This document shows, one piece after another, positions 60,828-64,000 of a DNA stretch of 64,000 nt. This stretch comes from Sulfuriferula multivorans (lineage in GTDB: Bacteria; Pseudomonadota; Gammaproteobacteria; Burkholderiales; Sulfuriferulaceae), in contig NZ_BGOW01000003.1 of assembly GCF_003851125.1 (NCBI RefSeq), positions 62,001-126,000 of the forward strand, given 5' to 3'. Numbering within the stretch: the stretch's first letter is position 1; each line of letters begins with the position of its first letter. Under the pieces are notes generated by a model, which was not told the DNA's origin, searched no databases, and worked only from the letters and a program-made list of their open reading frames with translations. The translations under genes and the position numbers were made by a program.

Positions 60828-60836
60828 TGATATAAT
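60828..60836 (+). promoter_or_regulatory. Extended -10 promoter of fbp
   Basis: TG-A-TATAAT: a perfect TATAAT box (60831-60836) with an extended -10 TG (60828-60829). The -35 is weak, which is usual for extended -10 promoters. Expected start near 60843, 28 bases before the ATG of fbp. Confidence 0.6.
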
Positions 60837-60870
60837 TAGTACTTTTGAATATTCTGGAAAGGCTTTGGCC

Positions 60871-61878
60871 ATGCATATCGGCACCACTATCACCCAGTTC
60901 ATCATCGAAGAGCAGCGCCAGATCAAGGGCGCGACCGGTGATTTCACTTCGCTGCTGAATGACATCGTCACGGCCTGCAAGGTCATCTCCAATGCCGTCA
61001 ACAAAGGCGCGCTGATCGGCGTGATGGGCAGCCTCGATTCAGAAAACGTGCAGGGCGAAACTCAGAAGAAGCTCGACGTCATCACCAACGAAATCTTCAT
61101 CCAGTCCAACGAGTGGGCGGGCCACCTTGCCGCCATGGCCTCCGAGGAGATGGACGACGTCTACCAGATTCCCGGCCAGTACCCGCGCGGCAAATACCTG
61201 CTGGTGTTCGACCCGCTGGACGGCTCGTCCAACGTCGATGTCAACATCTCCGTCGGTACCATTTTCTCCATTCTGCGCTGCCCCGGCGAAGGCGATGCGC
61301 CGACTGCCGAGTCCTTCCTGCAGCCGGGCACCAAACAGGTTGCCGCCGGTTATGCGCTGTATGGTTCCTCCACCATGCTGGTGCTGACCACCGGCCACGG
61401 CGTCAATGGCTTCACGCTGGATCGCGACATCGGCGAGTTCATTCTCACCCACCCCCACATGACCATTCCCGCCGACACCAAGGAATTCGCCATCAACGCT
61501 TCCAACCAGCGTTTCTGGGAAGCTCCGGTCAAGCGCTACGTGCAGGAATGCCTGGAAGGCAAGACCGGGCCGCGTGCGCGCGACTTCAACATGCGCTGGG
61601 TCGCGTCCATGGTGGCCGAAGTGCACCGCATCCTGGTCCGCGGCGGCATCTTCATGTACCCCAAGGACACCAAAGACCCCGCCAAGGCCGGCAAACTGCG
61701 CCTGCTGTATGAGGCCAATCCGATGAGCTTCATCGTCGAGCAGGCAGGCGGTGCTTCCAGCACCGGCCGCGAACGCATCCTCGAACTCCAGCCGGAAGGT
61801 CTGCACCAGCGCGTGCCGGTCATCCTCGGCTCGAAAAACGAAGTGGAAAAAGTGGTTGCCTACCACAAGGAAGCTTAA
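60871..61878 (+). CDS. fbp: Fructose-1,6-bisphosphatase class I
   Basis: 335 residues. Gluconeogenesis and Calvin-cycle enzyme. Metal-binding [19 protein letters not shown], the lysine/arginine substrate loop, and [15 protein letters not shown] near the end. Starts [11 protein letters not shown], the normal beginning; a TTG two codons earlier is possible. A terminator follows. In a chemolithoautotroph it would serve CO2 fixation, but this window holds no RuBisCO gene to decide that. Confidence 0.97.
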   Translation: MHIGTTITQFIIEEQRQIKGATGDFTSLLNDIVTACKVISNAVNKGALIGVMGSLDSENVQGETQKKLDVITNEIFIQSNEWAGHLAAMASEEMDDVYQIPGQYPRGKYLLVFDPLDGSSNVDVNISVGTIFSILRCPGEGDAPTAESFLQPGTKQVAAGYALYGSSTMLVLTTGHGVNGFTLDRDIGEFILTHPHMTIPADTKEFAINASNQRFWEAPVKRYVQECLEGKTGPRARDFNMRWVASMVAEVHRILVRGGIFMYPKDTKDPAKAGKLRLLYEANPMSFIVEQAGGASSTGRERILELQPEGLHQRVPVILGSKNEVEKVVAYHKEA

Positions 61879-61901
61879 ATTCCGGATCAGTAATAAACAT
61901 C

Positions 61902-61930
61902 AAGGGCGCAGCGCAGGCTGCGCCCTTTTT
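61902..61930 (+). terminator. Intrinsic terminator between fbp and phrB
   Basis: AAGGGCGCAG (61902-61911) pairs with CTGCGCCCTT (61918-61927), a 10-bp perfect stem with a 6-base loop, followed by a T run on the plus strand. It touches the stop codon of the convergent photolyase gene. Confidence 0.9.
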
Positions 61931-63371
61931 ATTTGGGCATTCGGTTTTTTCCGGCTGCCTTGTATAGGGCAAGTGTCAGTGCCCGCGCGGCAGCGTGGTC
62001 GACAATCGGGACCGGGTAATCACGGCCTATCGTCACCCCATACGCGTGCTGAAGATCCTCCGATAATAACCATGGTGTATGGATGTACCGCGCAGGCAAG
62101 GCCGCCAATTCAGGCAGGTAGCGCTTGATGAATTTGCCCTCGGCGTCGAATTTTTCCGACTGGGTAATCGGGTTGAAAATACGGAACCACGGTTGCGCGT
62201 CGCAGCCGGTGGAGGCCGCCCATTGCCAGCCGCCATTGTTGGCGGCGAGGTCGAAATCGATCAGCCGGTCGGCGAAATAGCGTTCGCCCAGACGCCAGTC
62301 CACATGCAGGTCTTTCACCAGAAACGACGCCGCCACCATGCGCAGGCGGTTGTGCATGGTGCCGGTCTGGTTGAGCTGGCGCATCGCGGCGTCGACCAGC
62401 GGGTAGCCGGTACGCGCTTCGCACCAGGCGGCAAAATGGCCCGCGGGATTCGGCCAGGCAATAACGTCGAATTCCGGCTTGTAGGAATGCCCGGCGGCCA
62501 CGCGCGGATGGTGCCAAAGCACTTGCTGGTAAAACTCGCGCCAGATCAATTCCGACAGCCAGGTCTGCGCACCTTCTCCACCGCTGCCGTCTGCTGTGGT
62601 CACCAATTGGCGGGTGGATACGGTGCCGAAGCGCAGGTGCACCGAAAGACAGGACGACCCTTCAAGTGCCGGGTAATCGCGCGCCGCCTTGTAGCGACCC
62701 ATGCGCCCGATAAAATCTTCGAACAGACGCTGCGCTCCGGCGCTGCCGGCCTGAATGCCCAGCGCGTCCAGATTGGTGCGCGAAAACCCCATACTGTCGA
62801 GGCTGGGCAGCGGCTGCGGCGGCATGGGTGCGAGCCGCTCCAGATAACGCGACACCGGGTAAGGCATGAGATAAAACGGTGAAAGTTTTTTCAGCCAGGC
62901 GTTCTTGTAGGGCGTAAACACCCCAAACGGCTTGCCCGCCTGGGTGAGCACTTCATCGGTGTCGAAAATCACCTGATCCTTGAACGCGCGCAGTACCCGG
63001 CCGTTTTGTGACAACTGTTCGGCCACCTCGGCATCGCGGGCGATGGCGGCAGGCTCATAATCGCGGTTGCAGAATACGGCCTGGGCATTCAATGCGTGCG
63101 CCAGTTGCGGAATCAGCTCGCACGCCCGGCCATAACGCGTAATCAGGCTGCTGCCATGCGCCTCCAGCTCCAGCTTGAGTGCGTCCAAGCTCTCCCGGAT
63201 GAATTCCACACGGCGGTCGGCACGGTCGGGCAATGCATCGAGAATGTCCGTGTCGAAAATGAATACGGGTATCACGGCGCGGCTCGATTTCAGGGCATGA
63301 TAGAACGCGGCGTGGTCGTCCAGCCGCAGGTCGCGGCGCAACCAGACCAGCGCAGTGTCAAATTCGGGCAT
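61929..63371 (-). CDS. phrB: Deoxyribodipyrimidine photolyase
   Basis: 480 residues. Light-driven repair of thymine dimers. The N-terminal antenna-binding part starts LVWLRRDLRLDDH; the FAD-binding helical half includes GYPLVDAAMRQLNQTGTMHNRLRMV and NNGGWQWAASTGCDAQPWFRIFNP, both diagnostic of CPD class I photolyases. Divergent from yqgE with 68 bp between the starts. Confidence 0.96.
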   Translation of the reverse strand: MPEFDTALVWLRRDLRLDDHAAFYHALKSSRAVIPVFIFDTDILDALPDRADRRVEFIRESLDALKLELEAHGSSLITRYGRACELIPQLAHALNAQAVFCNRDYEPAAIARDAEVAEQLSQNGRVLRAFKDQVIFDTDEVLTQAGKPFGVFTPYKNAWLKKLSPFYLMPYPVSRYLERLAPMPPQPLPSLDSMGFSRTNLDALGIQAGSAGAQRLFEDFIGRMGRYKAARDYPALEGSSCLSVHLRFGTVSTRQLVTTADGSGGEGAQTWLSELIWREFYQQVLWHHPRVAAGHSYKPEFDVIAWPNPAGHFAAWCEARTGYPLVDAAMRQLNQTGTMHNRLRMVAASFLVKDLHVDWRLGERYFADRLIDFDLAANNGGWQWAASTGCDAQPWFRIFNPITQSEKFDAEGKFIKRYLPELAALPARYIHTPWLLSEDLQHAYGVTIGRDYPVPIVDHAAARALTLALYKAAGKNRMPK

Positions 63372-63401
63372 GCTATTTTGAAAAGTATTTATCAGGCTAA
63401 A

Positions 63402-63430
63402 TTGTGATTGATGCGCTAGGCCGTTACAAT
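63402..63430 (+). promoter_or_regulatory. Sigma-70 promoter of yqgE
   Basis: TTGTGA (63402-63407), a 17-bp spacer and TACAAT (63425-63430). Both boxes match well. The expected start (about 63437) lies only about 3 bases before the ATG, so the mRNA may be leaderless. Confidence 0.65.
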
Positions 63431-63439
63431 TGAATTCAC

Positions 63440-64000
63440 ATGCAAACCGTTAACCTTACCGACCACTTCCTGATCGCCATGCCCAACATGGTCGACCCCA
63501 ATTTTTCCAAAACCCTGACCTATATCTGCGAGCACAACGAGGAAGGTGCGCTCGGTGTGATTGTGAATCGGCCTACCGATCTGGATATGGCGGCATTGTT
63601 CGACCAGATCGGCATCGAGCTGGAACGCACCGAACTGGCCGGGCAGGCCGTCTACTACGGTGGCCCGGTGCAGACCGAGCGCGGCTTTGTGCTGCACCAG
63701 CCGGCCGGGGAATGGCAGTCGACCATGGCGGTGAACGAGCGCCTTGGGCTGACCACCTCCAAAGACATTCTCGAAGCAGTCGGTCGCGGCCACGGCCCGG
63801 ACAAGCTGATGGTGTCGCTCGGTTATTCAGGCTGGTCGCCGGGGCAGCTGGAAGACGAACTCGGGCAAAACGCCTGGCTGTCGGTCAAGGCCGATCCGCA
63901 GGTGATTTTCGACTTGCCGGTGGAAGAGCGCCTGAATGCGGCGATGAAAATTCTCGGCATCGACTTTGCCATGCTGTCGGACGACGCGGGCCACGCCTGA
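63440..64000 (+). CDS. YqgE/AlgH family protein (UPF0301)
   Basis: 186 residues, complete; the stop codon is the last three bases of the window. The start [20 protein letters not shown] and the sequence [20 protein letters not shown] are family hallmarks, as are [15 protein letters not shown] and [16 protein letters not shown]. The fold is known and the molecular role is not; in many genomes it precedes yqgF/ruvX. There is no clear Shine-Dalgarno sequence in front of the ATG. Confidence 0.95.
   Translation: MQTVNLTDHFLIAMPNMVDPNFSKTLTYICEHNEEGALGVIVNRPTDLDMAALFDQIGIELERTELAGQAVYYGGPVQTERGFVLHQPAGEWQSTMAVNERLGLTTSKDILEAVGRGHGPDKLMVSLGYSGWSPGQLEDELGQNAWLSVKADPQVIFDLPVEERLNAAMKILGIDFAMLSDDAGHA

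Overview
The window is a gene-dense (~90% coding), moderately GC-rich chromosomal segment of a Gram-negative bacterium, most likely a betaproteobacterium of the Nitrosomonadales type (Gallionellaceae/Sulfuricella/Thiobacillus-like). This is inferred from gene order (htpX-fmt-def / LysM protein-dprA-smg-topA; metX-metW beside an Mla-type lipid transporter; metK / SAH riboswitch-ahcY-holin-like protein-metF), from the outer-membrane machinery (Mla, two LpxL-type acyltransferases, TonB) and from the family of each protein. No rRNA, tRNA, CRISPR array, transposase or phage gene was found.

Layout. 1-5757: metX-metW, then a four-gene Mla/MCE lipid-transport operon. 5.8-14 kb: a DUF4426 protein, htpX, fmt-def, and the LysM/dprA/smg/topA block. 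14-21.4 kb: a GGDEF-EAL protein, a TctD/TctE-like two-component system, a GNAT enzyme and two tandem lipid A acyltransferase homologues. 21.5-32.9 kb: the methyl cycle (metK, a complete SAH riboswitch, ahcY, metF, metH), interrupted by an mgtA-type Mg2+ ATPase, a hairpin-rich gap and a rhodanese. 32.9-40.4 kb: an accessory-looking stretch with a very large HTH-ATPase-TPR regulator, a divergent methyltransferase, a small HMA-like protein, a truncated hemoglobin, a cysteine synthase-glutaredoxin fusion and small unknowns. 40.5-47.2 kb: EamA permease, YidB, mpl, and a PhnD-like binding protein paired with a GGDEF-EAL protein. 47.2-56 kb: a cyanase/NrtABD-like transporter/sulfurtransferase operon, a divergent NifA-like sigma-54 activator, and a second operon (OsmC-like, acyl-CoA dehydrogenase-like, DUF302-like, rubredoxin). 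56-64 kb: YihY-cNMP fusion, YqiA-like esterase, RNB exonuclease, TonB, fbp, photolyase and yqgE.

How genes work together. MetX/MetW start methionine synthesis; MetF and MetH make methionine; MetK makes SAM; AhcY removes SAH under an SAH-sensing riboswitch. The most interesting system is at 47.2-56 kb: both operons flanking the sigma-54 activator carry close matches to the -24/-12 promoter, and a shared AATTGTTA motif occurs upstream of both and overlaps the activator's own possible -10. This suggests one regulon linking cyanate uptake and breakdown with thiol/sulfur and rubredoxin-linked redox chemistry. The substrate and inducer cannot be read from sequence.
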